Source: Histidinibacterium lentulum (GTDB lineage Bacteria; Pseudomonadota; Alphaproteobacteria; Rhodobacterales; Rhodobacteraceae). From it: a stretch of 64,000 bases of DNA. Shown piece after piece: positions 18,177-27,556 of the stretch. The stretch's first letter is position 1; the number at the start of each line of letters is the position of its first letter. The stretch spans positions 1-64,000 of the forward strand of contig NZ_ML119089.1 of NCBI RefSeq assembly GCF_003789055.1. The letters run 5' to 3'. Under the pieces are notes generated by a model, which saw only the letters and a program-made list of their open reading frames with translations, was not told where the DNA came from and ran no database searches. Made by a program: the position numbers and the translations under genes.

Positions 18177-18319
18177 GAACTGTCCGTTCCGCCTTGAAGT
18201 CTGTCTGCAGGACGCTGCCGCGTGTCACGCAGCTAATCGAAGCGTCCGGGCTGTGTACGGCAACCTGATCGGGGGTGGCCGACTGGCCAGCTTCCCGCGA
18301 TAAACTCGACTAAACACGG

Positions 18320-18355
18320 CTGGGCGGGGCATTCAAGCCTATTCTGCCCCGCCAG
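18320..18355. terminator. Candidate terminator hairpin downstream of prmC
   Basis: GGCGGGGCA at 18323-18331 pairs with TGCCCCGCC at 18345-18353 across a 13-base loop. It lies about 35 bases past the prmC stop on the minus strand. No clear T-run follows, and DUF4167 further along would need its own promoter or read-through. Confidence 0.45.
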
Positions 18356-18390
18356 GGCCCGTCTCCTGCTCCCTGCGCCGCTTTTACGAC

Positions 18391-19254
18391 CTAGCGTCGC
18401 GCCACGACAACGCGGTCGCGGCCATCAAGGTCCGTCACGACATGCACGGGGCCAAGCCCTGCCGACGTCATCAGCTCCGTGACCGCCGCCCCCTGCCCGG
18501 AGCCGATCTCCACGATGAGCCGTCCTCCGGGCCGAAGCCGCCCCGGCGCCCCCTCCACGATGACGCGATAGGCGTCGAGCCCATGCACGCCCCCCACGAG
18601 CGCCCCGCGCGGCTCGAACCTCCGCACCTCGGGCTCAAGCCTCTCCCACTCCGCCTCGGTCACGTAGGGGGGGTTCGAGACGATCAGATCGAACTGCGGC
18701 GCGTCCCTTCCGAAGGCCTCCGAGAGGGGCGCGAACCACGACCCCTGAAGCAGCACCGCGCGATCCTCGAGGCCCATCGCATTGCGGTTCCACCATGCCA
18801 CTTCGTAAGCCGCCGGGCTCACTTCAACCCCCGTGCCCAGCACGCGCCGCCCCATCCCCTCCATTTCCGCGATCAGGGTCAGCAGGATGCAGCCAGATCC
18901 CGTGCCGAGATCGAGCACGTCCGCAAAGGGCTCCGCCAGAGCAGTCTCGATCAGCGTCTCCGTCTCCGGCCTCGGGTCGAGCACATCGCCCGTCACGAGG
19001 AACTCCCGCCCGTAGAAGGCGCGCCGCCCGGTCAGCTGCGACAGCGGCACCCGCTCCGCCCGCCGCGCGACGAGCGCCTCGAATCCCGCCTCGGCCTCCG
19101 CCGCCAGGCCCTCGCCCAGCATCAGCGTCAGCCGGTCCGGCGGCACCTTCATCGCATGGGCCAGAAGCCGCCGCGCATCCCGCCCCGGATCGGGGACGCC
19201 CGCCTCCGCCAGCTTCCGCGTGGCGCGCACCAGCGCGTCCCGGGCCAGGCTCAC
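18391..19254 (-). CDS. prmC: Peptide chain release factor N5-glutamine methyltransferase
   Basis: 287 residues. SAM-binding motif [13 protein letters not shown] and the catalytic NPPY motif in LIVSNPPYV identify the HemK/PrmC family. It methylates the Gln of the GGQ loop of release factors 1 and 2, and the RF1 gene is directly upstream with a 4-base overlap, an arrangement conserved across bacteria. The start codon lies within the prfA stop overlap, so translation is coupled. The N-terminal helical domain (residues about 1-70) that recognises the release factor is intact. Confidence 0.95.
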   Translation of the reverse strand: MSLARDALVRATRKLAEAGVPDPGRDARRLLAHAMKVPPDRLTLMLGEGLAAEAEAGFEALVARRAERVPLSQLTGRRAFYGREFLVTGDVLDPRPETETLIETALAEPFADVLDLGTGSGCILLTLIAEMEGMGRRVLGTGVEVSPAAYEVAWWNRNAMGLEDRAVLLQGSWFAPLSEAFGRDAPQFDLIVSNPPYVTEAEWERLEPEVRRFEPRGALVGGVHGLDAYRVIVEGAPGRLRPGGRLIVEIGSGQGAAVTELMTSAGLGPVHVVTDLDGRDRVVVARR

Positions 19255-20306
19255 CCCTCCATCTCCGCCAGCTGCCGCGCCTGGGTCTCGGAAATCAGCG
19301 CGTCGATCACCTCGTCGAGATCACCGCCCATGATCTCCCCCAGCCGGTAGAGCGTGAGTCCGATCCGGTGGTCCGTCAGGCGCCCTTGCGGGAAGTTGTA
19401 GGTCCGGATCCGCTCCGACCGGTCACCGGACCCCACCTGCGCCTTCCGCGCCGCGGCCCGATCGTCCGAGGCCTTCTGCCGCTCGAGATCGAAGAGCCGC
19501 GTCTTCAGCACCTGCATCGCGATCTCGCGGTTCCGGTGCTGGGATTTCTCCGAACTCGTCACCACGATCCCCGTGGGCAGATGGGTGATCCGGACCGCCG
19601 AGTCGGTGGTGTTCACATGCTGCCCGCCCGCCCCCGAGGCGCGCATCGTGTCGATGCGGATGTCCTGCGGCGCGATGGCGACGTCCACGTCCTCGGCCTC
19701 GGGCAGCACCGCCACCGTCGCCGCCGAGGTATGGATGCGCCCGCCCGATTCCGTCTCGGGCACCCGCTGCACCCGGTGCACACCCGACTCGAACTTGAGC
19801 CTAGCGAACACGCCGTCCCCGGCGATCCGCACCACGGCCTCCTTCACCCCGCCCAGCTCCGTCGCGCTTTCCTCCAGGACCTCGAAGCGCCAGCCCCGCC
19901 GCTCGGCATAGCGCGCGTACATACGCAGAAGATCCCCCGCGAACAGCGCCGCCTCCTCGCCCCCCGTGCCCGGCCGGATCTCGATCAGCGCGGGCCGCGC
20001 ATCGGCACTGTCCCGCGGCAGCAGCGCGAGGCGCACCGCGGCCTCGGCCTCGGGCAGGGCCTCCTCGATCCGCGCGATCTCCTCCCGGGCAAGGTCCCGC
20101 ATCTCGGCATCGCCCAGCATCGCCTCGGCTTCCGCCCGACCCTCCATGAGCTCCCGCCAGCGGGCAATGGTCTCCACCACCGGCTTCAGCTCGGAATACT
20201 CCCGCGCGAGCGCGACCATCGCGGCGCCCGCTGCGCCTTCGGCCATGCGCGCCTCGAGGTAGTCGAACCGGGCGGTGATCTGCTCGAGCGTGTCTCTGGG
20301 GATCAT
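19251..20306 (-). CDS. prfA: Peptide chain release factor 1
   Basis: 351 residues. The GGQ peptidyl-tRNA hydrolysis motif is in SGAGGQHVN and the stop-codon recognition PxT motif reads [12 protein letters not shown], that is PET, a variant seen in alphaproteobacteria where E. coli has PAT. RF1 decodes UAA and UAG. The start ATG lies at [18 protein letters not shown]. First gene of prfA-prmC; DUF1499 lies upstream with a 12-base gap and may be in the same transcript. Confidence 0.96.
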   Translation of the reverse strand: MIPRDTLEQITARFDYLEARMAEGAAGAAMVALAREYSELKPVVETIARWRELMEGRAEAEAMLGDAEMRDLAREEIARIEEALPEAEAAVRLALLPRDSADARPALIEIRPGTGGEEAALFAGDLLRMYARYAERRGWRFEVLEESATELGGVKEAVVRIAGDGVFARLKFESGVHRVQRVPETESGGRIHTSAATVAVLPEAEDVDVAIAPQDIRIDTMRASGAGGQHVNTTDSAVRITHLPTGIVVTSSEKSQHRNREIAMQVLKTRLFDLERQKASDDRAAARKAQVGSGDRSERIRTYNFPQGRLTDHRIGLTLYRLGEIMGGDLDEVIDALISETQARQLAEMEG

Positions 20307-20318
20307 CCGCGTCCTGTC

Positions 20319-20789
20319 TCAGGTGCCGGAGGAGGGGTCAAGCCGCTCCGCGACCTGGCGGCTCCAGTCCTCCACCCGCGCCCGGTTCACGCCCATGTCC
20401 GAGCTGCCGAACCGCAGCCGCGCCAGCACCGTCAGCCGCGTGCCGCCCTCGGCCGGCGTCGCGGCGACGGTGGTGTAGTCGGGAAACCCCCAGAGCCGCG
20501 AGCGCGTCACATAGGTGATCCGCCCCTCCGCCGCGCTGCCCGCCAGCCGCGCCGTCCGCGGGGTGTCCGCCGCCACGGCCTCCACCGCCTCGAGCACCGC
20601 CCGGGGCGGCGCCGCGAAGACCGGCCCCTCGGCATCGGCCGGCGCCTCCCCGGCCTTCCAGCCCCCGGCGCCCGGAGGCCCGGCCCGCACCGGATCGACA
20701 TGCCAGGCCGCCGCATCTGACGGCGCGAGCCGCACCCAGGCTGCAAGACCCAGCACCGTCAGAACCCCAAGAGCGACCACAAGACGCAT
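20319..20789 (-). CDS. DUF1499 domain-containing protein
   Basis: 156 residues with an N-terminal hydrophobic helix (LVVALGVLTVLGLAAWVRL) that acts as signal anchor, then the DUF1499 core with ITYVTRSRLWGFPDYTTVAA and LRFGSSDMGVNRARVEDW. The RSRLWGFPDY and G.SD.GVN segments are typical of the family, which is found in plants (chloroplasts) and proteobacteria and has no proven function. It precedes prfA by 12 bases on the same strand, so it may be the first gene of that operon. Confidence 0.8.
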   Translation of the reverse strand: MRLVVALGVLTVLGLAAWVRLAPSDAAAWHVDPVRAGPPGAGGWKAGEAPADAEGPVFAAPPRAVLEAVEAVAADTPRTARLAGSAAEGRITYVTRSRLWGFPDYTTVAATPAEGGTRLTVLARLRFGSSDMGVNRARVEDWSRQVAERLDPSSGT

Positions 20790-20819
20790 GACCCGTCCCT
20801 TCCCGACAGGACGAGAAGA

Positions 20820-21788
20820 CTAGCGCGTTTCCCGCCGGGGCCACAGGGCGAGGCAGCAAAGTTCCGTCGCCACATGGGCCCCCGCCACCGCCGTGATGCC
20901 CCCGCTGTCGAAGGGCGGCGAGACCTCGACGACATCCCCGCCCTTCAGATCGAGCCCCGCGAGATCGCGCAGGATCGCCGCGGCCTGCCAGCTCGCGAGG
21001 CCGCCCCAGACCGGCGTGCCCGTGCCCGGCGCGAAGGCGGGATCGAGCGCGTCGATGTCGAAGCTGACATAACAGGGCCGCCCGCGCACGATCTCGGTGA
21101 TCCGCGCCGCGGTCCAGTCCGGCCCCCGCTCGTGGACCTGCCGCGCGCCGATCTGCCGGACGTCCCGCGTGTCGGGCGTCACGGTGCGGATGCCCACCTG
21201 CACGGAGCTCGCCCCGTCGATCACGCCCGCGTCCAGCGCCTTGCCCACGAAGGTGCCGTGATCCACCCGGGCGGGGTCCCGGTCCTCCCAGAGGTCGGTA
21301 TGGGCATCGAACTGCACCAGCGACAGTGGGCCATGCCGCGCGGCCAGCGCGCGCAGCACCGGCAAGGTCACCGAATGGTCCCCACCCAGGATCACCGGGA
21401 TCACCCCCGCCGCCACGATCGCCGCCACATGGGCCTCGATCAGCCCCGGCGTCTCGCCCATGCGCGCGTAGTCCAGCGCCATGTCCCCGTAATCGACGAT
21501 GGCGAAGTCCTCGAGCGGCGAAAACTCCCATCCCCAGGGCGGATCGCCCGCCTGCAGCGCCGAGGCCTCGCGGATCGCCCGCGGCCCGAACCGCGCGCCG
21601 GGCCGGTTCGTCACTGCCTGGTCGAAGGGGATTCCGGTCACCGCCAGATCGACGCCCGCGAGGTCCTTCGTGTAGCGCCGCCGCAGGAACGAGGGCGCCC
21701 CGGCGAAGGGGTTCTCGAACGACAGTCCTTTCAGCCCCTCGCGGACGAAGGCGCCGTCCACATCGCGTTTCGCATCCTCGAGCGCCAA
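20820..21788 (-). CDS. speB: Agmatinase / arginase-family ureohydrolase
   Basis: 322 residues from a TTG at 21788, chosen because GGGGAGG lies 5 bases before it and LEDAKRDVDGAFVREGLKGLSFENPF is where family members begin; an in-frame GTG 45 bases upstream would add 15 unrelated residues. Binuclear Mn ligands are visible in GGDHSV, FDAHTD and SFDIDALDP. It hydrolyses agmatine to putrescine and urea, though some Rhodobacterales homologues act on other guanidino compounds, so the substrate is inferred. Upstream lies a divergent mazG with repeat sequences between. Confidence 0.88.
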   Translation of the reverse strand: MALEDAKRDVDGAFVREGLKGLSFENPFAGAPSFLRRRYTKDLAGVDLAVTGIPFDQAVTNRPGARFGPRAIREASALQAGDPPWGWEFSPLEDFAIVDYGDMALDYARMGETPGLIEAHVAAIVAAGVIPVILGGDHSVTLPVLRALAARHGPLSLVQFDAHTDLWEDRDPARVDHGTFVGKALDAGVIDGASSVQVGIRTVTPDTRDVRQIGARQVHERGPDWTAARITEIVRGRPCYVSFDIDALDPAFAPGTGTPVWGGLASWQAAAILRDLAGLDLKGGDVVEVSPPFDSGGITAVAGAHVATELCCLALWPRRETR

Positions 21789-21840
21789 ACCGGCCTCCCC
21801 GTCATCCGGCGCCCCGCGCTTCGAACGCACCACGCCCCAT

Positions 21841-22009
21841 TCTCATCTGGCCCGAAATACTCACCTTGCCCGGCCCTCCACAAGGGCCGCACCCGGAGAT
21901 GGATCGCCGTCGCCCCCCGCCCCACCCGCCGAACACCGCGCCCTCGTCGTCTCGCCCCGCAAACTCGCCTTGCCCTGCCCTCCCCGGGGCCCGCCGCACG
22001 GGGCAGTTT
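21841..22009. repeat. Dispersed hairpin repeat, copies F and F2 (degenerate)
   Basis: A head TCTCATCTGGCCCGAAATACTC at 21841-21862 is abbreviated here in two parts: TCATCTGG and CCCGAAATAC. It is followed by CGGCCCT/AGGGCCG (21871-21877 with 21883-21889). A related second unit near 21958-22009 shares the ACTC-CCTTGCCC-GCCCTCC pattern and is bounded by GCAAACT and AGTTTGC inverted arms. It fills the gap between the agmatinase and mazG starts. Confidence 0.55.
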
Positions 22010-22048
22010 GCCGTTGCACCCCCGCCGCCCCGGCCTATGGTCCCGCCC

Positions 22049-22858
22049 ATGTCAGACCTCGTCCACGATCCCCGCGGCGGCCTGCCACGGCTCATCGCGA
22101 TCATGGCGCGCCTGCGCGATCCCGACACCGGCTGCGCCTGGGATCTCCAGCAGGATTTCGCCACCATCGCCCCCTACACGATCGAGGAGGCCTACGAGGT
22201 CGCCGACGCGATCACGCGCGAGGCCTGGGACGACCTGAAGGGCGAGCTCGGCGATCTTCTGTTCCAGTCGGTCTTCCACGCCCGCATGGCCGAGGAGCGC
22301 GGTCTCTTCGACATCCACGACGTGGCCGACGCCATGTCAGACAAGATGGTCGCCCGCCATCCCCATGTTTTCGGCGACGAGGGCCGGGGCAAGACCGCCG
22401 AGGAGCAGACCCGCGACTGGGAGGCGGTGAAGGCCGCCGAACGCGCCGCGAAGTCCCAGGACAGGACGCTCGACGGCGTGGCGCTCGGGCTTCCCGCGCT
22501 CATGCGGGCGGTGAAGCTGCAGAAGCGCGCCGCGCGCGTGGGCTTCGACTGGCCCGAGACGGCCCAGGTGCTCGACAAGCTGACCGAAGAGGCGCAGGAA
22601 CTCGTGGCCGCGCGCGACACTCTCTCGACCGACGAGATCGAGGACGAGATGGGCGATCTGCTGTTCGTCCTCGCCAATCTCGCGCGCCATCTCGGCGTCG
22701 ATCCCGAGGCCGCGCTCCGGCGCACGAACTCGAAATTCACGCGCCGCTTCGAGGCGGTCGAGGACGCCCTCGCCGCCCGCGGCCGCCGCCCCGCGGACTC
22801 GACGCTGGAAGAAATGGACGCGCTCTGGACCGAGGCCAAACGCTCCGAACGTCCGTAG
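22049..22858 (+). CDS. mazG: Nucleoside triphosphate pyrophosphohydrolase MazG
   Basis: 269 residues from the ATG of MSDLVHDPRGGLPRL; another ATG four codons upstream is possible. Two MazG all-alpha domains: the first has CAWDLQQDFATIAPYTIEEAYEV and ELGDLLFQSVFHARM, the second EEAQELVAARD and DEMGDLLFVLANLARHL, with the Glu/Asp residues that bind Mg. It hydrolyses NTPs and dNTPs to monophosphates and pyrophosphate, cleaning nucleotide pools and, in E. coli, affecting ppGpp. It stands alone, divergent from the agmatinase gene and convergent with the CapA-like gene. Confidence 0.93.
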   Translation: MSDLVHDPRGGLPRLIAIMARLRDPDTGCAWDLQQDFATIAPYTIEEAYEVADAITREAWDDLKGELGDLLFQSVFHARMAEERGLFDIHDVADAMSDKMVARHPHVFGDEGRGKTAEEQTRDWEAVKAAERAAKSQDRTLDGVALGLPALMRAVKLQKRAARVGFDWPETAQVLDKLTEEAQELVAARDTLSTDEIEDEMGDLLFVLANLARHLGVDPEAALRRTNSKFTRRFEAVEDALAARGRRPADSTLEEMDALWTEAKRSERP

Positions 22859-22957
22859 GATCGGAATTCAGCCCACCCCTCGCGCCCCGCCCGCCAAGCC
22901 TTGCAGCATGGGTTCCCAGCCCGGCTCAACCAGCGCCCGAACGTGTCGCCCGTGCCC

Positions 22958-24160
22958 TCAGCGCAATCCGGTCTCCATCGCCCCAGCTCCGGGGCACTCG
23001 AGCCGCGGCATCAGCGCCCGCCCGGGCACCCGGCTCTCGATGATCCGGTGCGAAGGGAGCGCCGCCTCTGCCACGCCCGCCTGGTCGGCAATGATCAGCT
23101 GAAGCGCCTCGGGCGTCCGGGCCATGCGCATCGCCACCCAGCCCGCGCGCTCCACCGCCAGCGGCGCCGCCTGCCCCCGGCAGAGCGTCAGCCAGGCCAG
23201 CATCCCGGTCTGCCGCTCGAGCCCCACCTGCCCCGAGACGAAATTGCCCGTGGAATAGATCACCGGCGCGGCGATGCCGCGGCCGGAAAGCAGCTCCCAG
23301 TCCTGCACGACGTGGGGATGGGTTCCGATCACCGCCACGGCGCCCGCTGCCACAAGGTCGCGCGCCAGCGCCCGCTCCGTCTGCGCCGCGCGGGTCTGGT
23401 ACTCGTTCCCCCAGTGCGGCAGCACGATCACTCCCGCCACGCCCGGCCTTGCCGAGGAGGCCGCGACCAGCGCCAGCAGCGCCGCCCGCTCCTCGTAGCA
23501 GGACAGCACCTGCCCCGCGCGATCCTGGATCCCGTTGGTCGAATAGGTGCAGGCGATCCAGACGATCGTGCCGAGTGGCGTCCGGCTTTCCGCGGTGAAC
23601 ACGCGCGGGCCCTCCGACGGGGCCGTGCCGACGAAGGCCATCCCGGCCCGGCGCAGCTCCGCCACCGTGAGGTCCGCGCCGATCGCATGGCGGTCGAGCG
23701 CGTGGTTGTTCGCGGTGGTGACAAGATCCACGCCCGCCGCCTTCAGATCGCCGATCACCCGGGGATGGTAGTTGAACATCGGGTAGGAACTGTAGACCGT
23801 ATCGTCGAAGACCGGCCCCGGGTCCGCCCGCTGTCCGCCGCTGCGCAGGATGCCGGGCGCGGTGGGTCCCTCGAGATTGGCGATGGCGATGTCGGCGCTC
23901 CTGAGGAACGGCACCGCCGCGTCCCAGACGCTGCCGAAGCCCCGCGCATAGCCCTGCACCTGGAGCCCGCGGTGCAGCAGGACATCTCCCACGACTGCGA
24001 GGCTGACCCTCGGGCCACCCGCGCAGGCGTTCATCGCGGGCGGTACGGCCTGAAAGACCGGCCGGCACTGGGCCCATTGCGCCTCGGCCGCCCCCGCAAC
24101 GAGTGCAAGGCCGAGGCCGGCAAGAAGTCCCCTCAGAACGGCCGTCCCCCCAGTCCGCAT
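22958..24160 (-). CDS. CapA-family metallophosphoesterase, secreted
   Basis: 400 residues. Signal peptide ends VAGAAEAQ near residue 28. The body has VVGDVLLHRG, NLEGPTAPG, TTANNHALDRH, VIVLPHWGNEY and GTHPHVVQ, which are the metal-binding blocks of the calcineurin-like CapA/PgsA family. Founders of the family act in poly-gamma-glutamate capsule synthesis in Bacillus; most proteobacterial members, including this one with no PgsB/C neighbours, have unknown substrates. Periplasmic location follows from the signal peptide. Convergent with mazG. Confidence 0.85.
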   Translation of the reverse strand: MRTGGTAVLRGLLAGLGLALVAGAAEAQWAQCRPVFQAVPPAMNACAGGPRVSLAVVGDVLLHRGLQVQGYARGFGSVWDAAVPFLRSADIAIANLEGPTAPGILRSGGQRADPGPVFDDTVYSSYPMFNYHPRVIGDLKAAGVDLVTTANNHALDRHAIGADLTVAELRRAGMAFVGTAPSEGPRVFTAESRTPLGTIVWIACTYSTNGIQDRAGQVLSCYEERAALLALVAASSARPGVAGVIVLPHWGNEYQTRAAQTERALARDLVAAGAVAVIGTHPHVVQDWELLSGRGIAAPVIYSTGNFVSGQVGLERQTGMLAWLTLCRGQAAPLAVERAGWVAMRMARTPEALQLIIADQAGVAEAALPSHRIIESRVPGRALMPRLECPGAGAMETGLR

Positions 24161-24336
24161 CCTGTCCCCGTTCCGCCCTCCCGTCCGGCGACGATGATCC
24201 GGGACCGCGCTGGGCGCGCCCGGACCGCACCCCGGCGGAGGCCATTGACAACAGGGGATTGCGCAAGGTCAAGCCAAGCCAGGCAATGGGCCATGTCCGC
24301 GGCGACTTGGCGGCCCGCTGTTGCGCTTCTGCGGGG

Positions 24337-26202
24337 TCAGGAGGCCTCGGCCCGCTCCGCAAGCTCGAGCCATTCCTCCTCGGCGGCCAGCAACCGCGCC
24401 TGCCGCTCGGCCAGCGCCTCCGTGGCCTTGCGGAACTTCACCGGCTCGCGGGCGAAAAGGTCGGGATCCGCCAGCAGCCCCTCGAGCTTGCCGATCTCCG
24501 CCGTCAGCCGGTCGATCACGCCCGGCAGGTCCGCCAGACGGTGCCGCTCGGTGAAACTCAGCCCCCCGGCCTTCCTTCCTGTCCCGGCCGCCGGGGCACC
24601 GTCCTGCTCTCTTTTCTGGCCGGAAGTATCCCGGGGAGCCCGAGGGGCAGGGCCCTCGGTCCCGCCGCCTGCCGCTGCGCCCGCGATCCGAGCATCGCCC
24701 CGCTGCGCCACGGCATCGCTCCAGCCCCCGGCATAAAGCGTCGTGCGCCCCTGCCCCTCCATCCAGACAGTGGTCGTGGCCACGCGGTCGAGGAAATCCC
24801 GGTCGTGGCTGACCAGCAGGACCGTGCCGTCATAGCTCCCGAGCAGGTCCTGCAGAAGGTCCAGCGTCTCGATGTCGAGGTCGTTCGTCGGCTCGTCGAG
24901 CACCAGCAGGTTCGACGGACGCGCCATCAGCTTCGCCAGGAGCAGCCGCGCCCGCTCCCCGCCCGAGAGCGCCCTGACCGGCCCCCGCGCCTGGGTCTCG
25001 TCGAAGAGGAAATCCTTCAGATAGGCCACCACATGCCGCGGCTCGCCGCGCACCATGACCTGGTCGGCGCGGCCCGACACGCGCATCTCCGTGTCGCCCG
25101 TCAGGCTCTCCCAGAGCGTGGCGTCGGGATCGAGCTGGGCGCGCGCCTGGTCGAAGACCGCGATCTCGAGATTGGTGCCGTGCCGCACCTCGCCCGAATC
25201 GGGCGCGATCCGCCCCAGCAGCATCCCGATCAGGGTGGTCTTGCCCACGCCGTTGGGACCCACGAACGCCACCCGGTCGCCGCGCTGCACCGTCAGGTCG
25301 AACCCTTGGGCGATGGCCCTGTCGCCGAAGCGCTTGGTCACGCCCTCGGCGACGATCACCTTTTTCCCCGACCGCGTCCCGGTGCCGAGATCCATCGCCG
25401 CCGTGCCCTGGCGCCGGATCATCGCGGCGCGCTCCGCCCTCAGGTCCTGCAGCGCCCGGAGCCGCCCCTGGTTGCGCTTGCGGCGCGCCGAGATGCCCTC
25501 GACCGCCCAGCGCCCCTCGGCCCTGATCCGGCGGTCCATCTTGTGCGCGCGCGTCTCCTCCTCCTTCCAGACCGTGTCGCGCCAGTCCTCGAAGGCGTCG
25601 AACCCCTTGTCCTGTCGCCGCACCTCGCCCCGGTCGATCCAGAGCGTGGCCCGCGCCAGCGCCCTCAGGAACGCCCGGTCGTGGGAGATCAGCACATAGC
25701 CGGCGCGTGTCTCCGCGAGCGTCCGCTCGAGCCAGCCCACCGCCTCGATGTCGAGATGGTTCGTCGGCTCGTCGAGGAGCATCAGCTCCGGCGCCTCGGC
25801 CATCAGCCGCGCCAGCGCCGCGCGCCGGCGCTCCCCGCCCGAGGCGAGCGCGGGATCGCGGTCCAGGTCGAACTTCAGCCCCTCGGCCACCGCCTCCACC
25901 CGCCAGCTTTCGGACGGGTCGAGCCCGCGCGCCGCGAAATCGCCGAGCGTGGCGAAACCGGCCATGTCGGGGTCCTGCTCGAGATAGCCGACCCGGGTCC
26001 CCGGAGAGACCACGACCTCGCCCGCATCGGGCTCGATCAGCCCGGCCATCACCTTCATCAGCGTCGATTTTCCCGACCCGTTGCGCCCCACGAGGGCGAC
26101 CCGGTCGGCGGGCTGGATGACAAGGTCGAGACCTGAAAAGACGGGCGCGCCGCCGAAGCCGAGGGTCAGACCGGAAAGCTGGAGAAGCGGGGCGCGGGCC
26201 AT
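24337..26202 (-). CDS. uup: ABC-F family ATPase, Uup type
   Basis: 621 residues from ATG 26202 (MARAPLLQLSGL); an in-frame GTG three codons upstream is the alternative. Two ABC domains with Walker A GRNGSGKST and GPNGVGKTT, signature ASGGERRR and LSGGERAR, and DEPTNHLD / DEPTNDLD Walker B regions. The C-terminal 75 residues (after about 545) form the coiled-coil DNA/RNA-binding extension that marks Uup. Uup affects transposon excision and ribosome function. Residues about 515-529 in the linker are encoded by a copy of the dispersed hairpin repeat (24615-24659), an insertion-like oddity in an otherwise normal protein. Confidence 0.9.
   Translation of the reverse strand: MARAPLLQLSGLTLGFGGAPVFSGLDLVIQPADRVALVGRNGSGKSTLMKVMAGLIEPDAGEVVVSPGTRVGYLEQDPDMAGFATLGDFAARGLDPSESWRVEAVAEGLKFDLDRDPALASGGERRRAALARLMAEAPELMLLDEPTNHLDIEAVGWLERTLAETRAGYVLISHDRAFLRALARATLWIDRGEVRRQDKGFDAFEDWRDTVWKEEETRAHKMDRRIRAEGRWAVEGISARRKRNQGRLRALQDLRAERAAMIRRQGTAAMDLGTGTRSGKKVIVAEGVTKRFGDRAIAQGFDLTVQRGDRVAFVGPNGVGKTTLIGMLLGRIAPDSGEVRHGTNLEIAVFDQARAQLDPDATLWESLTGDTEMRVSGRADQVMVRGEPRHVVAYLKDFLFDETQARGPVRALSGGERARLLLAKLMARPSNLLVLDEPTNDLDIETLDLLQDLLGSYDGTVLLVSHDRDFLDRVATTTVWMEGQGRTTLYAGGWSDAVAQRGDARIAGAAAGGGTEGPAPRAPRDTSGQKREQDGAPAAGTGRKAGGLSFTERHRLADLPGVIDRLTAEIGKLEGLLADPDLFAREPVKFRKATEALAERQARLLAAEEEWLELAERAEAS
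24615..24659 (+). repeat. Dispersed hairpin repeat, copy E, inside the uup coding region
   Basis: TCTGGCCGGAAGTATCCCGG, the repeat head with one change, then CCGAGGG (24640-24646) pairing with CCCTCGG (24653-24659). It lies antisense to and in frame within uup and encodes about 15 residues of the disordered linker. Confidence 0.6.
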
Positions 26203-26320
26203 GGCGCGCACCTATGCCCGCACGGCGCGGAGAGCAAGCCGCCGCGCGCGCGGCGCGGCCTCTGGCACGACCTGCGCGACCGGTCTATCGCTGGGGTAAC
26301 AGGGGACGAGGGAGGGGCGC

Positions 26321-27439
26321 ATGACACTGGGATTCGGGCTGATCGGGACGGGGTTCATGGGCAAGACCCATGCCTTGGCCATGGGCAGCGTCAAGGCGGT
26401 CATGGGCGACGTGCCGGACGTGCGCCTTGCGCTCCTCTGCGACACGCCGATGGCGCAGGCCGAGGCCCGCGCGGCGCAGTTCGGCTTCGCCCGCGCCACC
26501 TCCGACTGGCGCGCGCTGGTGACCGACCCCGAGGTCGACATCGTCTCGATCACCACCCCGAACGGGCTGCACAGGGAGATGGCCCTCGCCGCGCTCGCGG
26601 CCGGAAAGCATGTCTGGTGCGAGAAGCCCATGGCGCTGACGCTTCAGGACGCCCGCGAGATGGCCGAGGCGGCAGAGCGGGCCGGGACGGTCACGCTCAC
26701 GGGCTACAACTACATCCACAATCCCGCCTTTCTCCATGCGCAGCGGCTGATCGAGGGCGGCCGCATCGGGCGGCCCGTGCATTTCCGCGGCTGGGTCGAC
26801 GAGGATTACCAGGCCGACCCGGACCTGCCCTGGACCTGGCGCGCGACGCTCGCCGACGCGGGCCTCGGCGCGCTTGGCGATCTCGGCTGTCACCTCGTGT
26901 CCTTCGCCGTGGGGCTGATGGGCCCGATCGAGAGCCTGATCGCCGACACCCAGGTGATCCACGAAACCCGGCCCCTTCCGGATGGCAGCGGCCTCGCGGC
27001 GGTCGAAAACGAGGACACGGCGACCGCCCTCCTGCGCTTCGCCTCCGGCGCGCAGGGGTCGCTCTCGGCCTCCCGCTCCGCCTGGGGCCGCAAGAACAGG
27101 CTCGATTTCGAGGTGCACGGGACGAAGGGCATGATCGCCTTCGCCCAGGAGCGGATGAACGAGCTGCAGCTTTACGTGAACGAGGGGCCCCGGTCGGAAC
27201 AGGGCTTCCGTACCATCCTCACGGCGCCCGACCATCCGCCCTTCGGCGCCTTCGTGCCCGCGCCCGGACACCAACTGGGCTTCCGCGACCTCAAGGTGCT
27301 CGAGGCGCGGGTCCTCCTGCAGGCCATCGCCGGGGGCGCCGCGCCCTATCCGGCCTTCCGCGACGCGCTGGTCTTCGAGGAGGTGATCCACGGCATCGCG
27401 CAAAGCGCGCGCGAGGAGCGGCGCGTGCGCTTTGCCTGA
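26321..27439 (+). CDS. Gfo/Idh/MocA-family oxidoreductase
   Basis: 372 residues. Rossmann motif GFGLIGTGFMGKTHA at the N-terminus, the family signature WCEKPMAL with the catalytic Lys near residue 104, and the C-terminal alpha/beta substrate domain. These NAD(P)-dependent enzymes oxidise cyclitols, sugars or their amines. Convergent with iolG of the inositol-type transporter cluster, which suggests a related substrate such as scyllo-inositol or an inosamine, but its position on the opposite strand means it has its own promoter. GGAGGGGCGC immediately before the ATG gives a strong ribosome-binding site. Confidence 0.85.
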   Translation: MTLGFGLIGTGFMGKTHALAMGSVKAVMGDVPDVRLALLCDTPMAQAEARAAQFGFARATSDWRALVTDPEVDIVSITTPNGLHREMALAALAAGKHVWCEKPMALTLQDAREMAEAAERAGTVTLTGYNYIHNPAFLHAQRLIEGGRIGRPVHFRGWVDEDYQADPDLPWTWRATLADAGLGALGDLGCHLVSFAVGLMGPIESLIADTQVIHETRPLPDGSGLAAVENEDTATALLRFASGAQGSLSASRSAWGRKNRLDFEVHGTKGMIAFAQERMNELQLYVNEGPRSEQGFRTILTAPDHPPFGAFVPAPGHQLGFRDLKVLEARVLLQAIAGGAAPYPAFRDALVFEEVIHGIAQSAREERRVRFA

Positions 27440-27446
27440 GCGGTTT

Positions 27447-27525
27447 CGCCACGCCTGCGGCGTGGCGATCCGCCGGGGGGCGCTGCCCCCCGGACCCCCC
27501 GGAGGTATTTCCGGCCAGATGAGGG
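27447..27525 (-). repeat. Dispersed hairpin repeat, copy C
   Basis: Read on the minus strand: head CTCATCTGGCCGGAAATACC, then a hairpin CCGGGGGGC-AGC-GCCCCCCGG (27473-27493), then CGCCACGCC-GCA-GGCGTGGCG (27447-27467, 9-bp perfect stem). It lies between the convergent stops of two dehydrogenase genes and could serve as a bidirectional terminator. Confidence 0.8.
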
Positions 27526-27556
27526 AGGGGCGCGGGACAGGACCCCCGCGGGGCGC

